A stretch of DNA of 24,806 bases from Desulfobacteraceae bacterium (lineage in GTDB: Bacteria; Desulfobacterota; Desulfobacteria; Desulfobacterales; SURF-15), in contig QZKK01000169.1 in NCBI GenBank assembly GCA_003599475.1, positions 1 through 24,806 on the forward strand, written 5' to 3'. The number at the start of each line of letters is the position of its first letter. Within the stretch, counting starts at the first letter, position 1. This document shows, piece after piece, positions 23,531 through 24,806 of this stretch. The notes beneath the pieces were generated by a model. It did not search any database and was not told the origin of the DNA. It saw only the letters and a program-made list of their open reading frames with translations. The position numbers and the translations under genes are program-made.

Positions 23531-23540
23531 GTTAAATCAA

Positions 23541-23591
23541 GAAAAACACGAAAGAATACCCAAAGAAACCTCGATTGCTTTCGTGTTTTTC
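23541..23591 (+). promoter_or_regulatory. 14-bp stem-loop upstream of hpnH
   Basis: GAAAAACACGAAAG (23541-23554) pairs exactly with CTTTCGTGTTTTTC (23578-23591) around a 23-base loop. It ends about 30 bases before hpnH. The five T at the end of the stem could give partial termination; it might instead protect the hpnH mRNA end. It may also be one of the word-type repeats. Confidence 0.5.
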
Positions 23592-23622
23592 GCCCTTAAA
23601 ATGAATAGGACCGAGCTAAAAA

Positions 23623-24645
23623 GTGGCCATTCCGTTCATACAGAAAAAGAGGATCGGGGCCTACCTCATCGGACAGTTGCTGATGAAAAGAGCCCGTTTT
23701 CCTCTGGTGCTCATGCTGGAGCCGACCTTCCGCTGCAATCTGCAATGCTCGGGGTGCGGCAAGATCAGCCGTCCGGGTGAGGTGCTGGACCGGCGCCTAT
23801 CGATCGAGGACTGCATCGATGCGGTGGCGCAGTGCCCGTCGCCGGTGGTCTCCATTCCCGGAGGCGAGCCGCTGCTGCTGGGGGATATGCCGGAAATCGT
23901 CTCGGCTCTGGTCTCCAGGAAGAAATTTATCTACCTGTGCACCAATGGTTTGCTGGTGGAGAAACGGATCGAAGATTTCACCCCCTCACCCTTCCTGACG
24001 TTCAACATTCACGTGGACGGATTGAGGGACCGTCACGATACCCTGTCGGGAAGAACGGGAGTCTTCGACAAAGCCGTATCCGCCATCGGCCTGCTGAGAT
24101 CGAAAGGGTTCCGGGTGACCACCAATACCACCCTTTACAGGGGGGAGACACCGGAGCGTGCGGTCCGCCTGTTCGATTTCCTCACTTCCCTCGGTGTGGA
24201 GGGCATGACGGTGGCGCCGGCATTCGGCTATGAAAAGGCCTCATCGGATCCGAGTGCATTTCTCAGTCGTTCGGAAGCAGCCGATCTTTTCGACCGGATT
24301 TTCCGGATCGGCGGGGAAAAGCGATGGCCGTTCAATCACAGCAGCCGGTACCTCCAATTTCTTGCCGGCCATCGGAGCTTTCGCTGCACGCCTTGGGGGA
24401 CTCCGACGCGAAACGTTTTCGGATGGCAAAGGCCCTGTTACCTGATCGAAGACGGATTCGCAAAGACATTCCGGGAGCTGATGGAAACGACCGATTGGCA
24501 AGCCTATGGAGCAGGCCGGGACCCCCGGTGCACCGACTGCATGGTTCATTGCGGGCACGAGCCTTCCGCCGTTCTCGATTCCCTGATCCACCCTTTTGCC
24601 GGCAGGACCTTCGATTCGATGCCGGCCCGGCGGAAGACGGCATGA
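23623..24645 (+). CDS. hpnH: Adenosyl-hopene transferase HpnH (radical SAM)
   Basis: A 340-residue radical SAM enzyme matching HpnH along its whole length. HpnH joins the 5'-deoxyadenosyl group of SAM to diploptene, giving adenosylhopane, the first step of extended (C35) hopanoids. The cluster motif is C38-x3-C42-x2-C45 in FRCNLQCSGCGK; further family stretches are VSIPGGEPLL, KKFIYLCTNGLL, RVTTNTTLY, CTPWGTPTRNVFGWQRPCYL, and CTDCMVHCGHEPSAV. The start is GTG at 23623, placing AIPFIQ where family members begin; the Shine-Dalgarno (AGGA, 12 bases away) is weak. Its stop overlaps the next ATG in ATGA, so the downstream radical SAM gene is probably translationally coupled. Confidence 0.95.
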   Translation: MAIPFIQKKRIGAYLIGQLLMKRARFPLVLMLEPTFRCNLQCSGCGKISRPGEVLDRRLSIEDCIDAVAQCPSPVVSIPGGEPLLLGDMPEIVSALVSRKKFIYLCTNGLLVEKRIEDFTPSPFLTFNIHVDGLRDRHDTLSGRTGVFDKAVSAIGLLRSKGFRVTTNTTLYRGETPERAVRLFDFLTSLGVEGMTVAPAFGYEKASSDPSAFLSRSEAADLFDRIFRIGGEKRWPFNHSSRYLQFLAGHRSFRCTPWGTPTRNVFGWQRPCYLIEDGFAKTFRELMETTDWQAYGAGRDPRCTDCMVHCGHEPSAVLDSLIHPFAGRTFDSMPARRKTA

Positions 24646-24806
24646 TCACTAAAAAAATGTCCCATCGGGATCTTTTCCAGGGGATGCGAAAATTTTTCCT
24701 GATGAAGGCCGGAAAAATCCTGTTCAGCGCAAATCTCGAGGTCACCCGCCGCTGCAATCTTCGCTGCAACTTCTGCAATTACTGGCGGGGCAAAGACCAC
24801 CCGATC
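24642..24806 (+). CDS. Radical SAM protein, 5' end only (runs off the window)
   Basis: The ATG at 24642 overlaps the hpnH stop by four bases. The 55 visible codons give a basic helical start and EVTRRCNLRCNFCNYWRG, a radical SAM CxxxCxxC cluster motif at about residues 41-48. The motif lies near the N-terminus, so there is no B12-binding domain before it, unlike HpnJ or HpnR-type enzymes. Tight coupling to hpnH suggests a further side-chain or lipid modification step. The exact family needs the rest of the gene. Confidence 0.85.
   Translation, partial: MITKKMSHRDLFQGMRKFFLMKAGKILFSANLEVTRRCNLRCNFCNYWRGKDHPI

Overview
The window reads as a chromosomal stretch of a free-living, moderately GC-rich, Gram-negative bacterium. 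The best fit is a Desulfobacterota-type (former Deltaproteobacteria) genome. This rests on the gene mix: an hpnA/hpnH hopanoid locus, a CoA-disulfide-reductase/rhodanese fusion typical of sulfur-handling bacteria, KaiB next to PAS histidine kinases, a FapA-like protein beside a FliL-like protein, and intergenic spaces filled with short iterated words. The taxon is inference; there is no rRNA or complete tRNA to anchor it.

Layout. 1-793: the 3' end of a tRNA (probably Leu) with a strong terminator, then an AbrB-type gene on the minus strand and, beyond its stop, a truncated second copy. 1274-3191: a PLP-dependent group II decarboxylase with a good sigma70-like promoter and a 5' hairpin, then a tiny protein that is little more than a LuxR-type HTH. 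3510-4484: a strongly diverged RNase HII-like protein. 4622-5953: an M20 peptidase. 6154-10856 (minus strand): a signalling block transcribed hybrid kinase -> kaiB -> kaiB fragment -> hybrid kinase -> YcgN-like Cys-cluster protein. 11119-14209 (minus): phosphoglucose isomerase and mannose-6-phosphate isomerase. 14644-17206 (minus): Smr-domain protein, FapA-like protein with a zinc ribbon, FliL-like membrane protein. 17336-17962 (plus): PlsY. 18096-21345 (minus): CoADR-rhodanese flavoprotein and a bifunctional nucleotidyltransferase/CDP-alcohol phosphotransferase. 21446-24806 (plus): hpnA, a membrane DUF116 protein, hpnH and the start of a radical SAM gene.

How the genes may work together. The most unusual block is 6719-10856. 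A complete KaiB lies between two paralogous PAS/HisKA_3 kinases that each end in a NarL-type receiver without its DNA-binding domain, and no kaiC is in the window. This could be a KaiB-linked phosphorelay without a local KaiC, or a split kai locus. The right-hand region is lipid and envelope oriented: PlsY begins phospholipid synthesis, the CDP-alcohol enzyme could make a polar head group, and HpnA/HpnH act on hopanoid side chains.

Most intergenic gaps from 4485 onward carry short-word repeats. Several have inverted arms or GC-rich mini-palindromes, and one near-identical core occurs at 4517-4544 and 23504-23530. I saw no CRISPR array, insertion sequence, prophage or rRNA gene.
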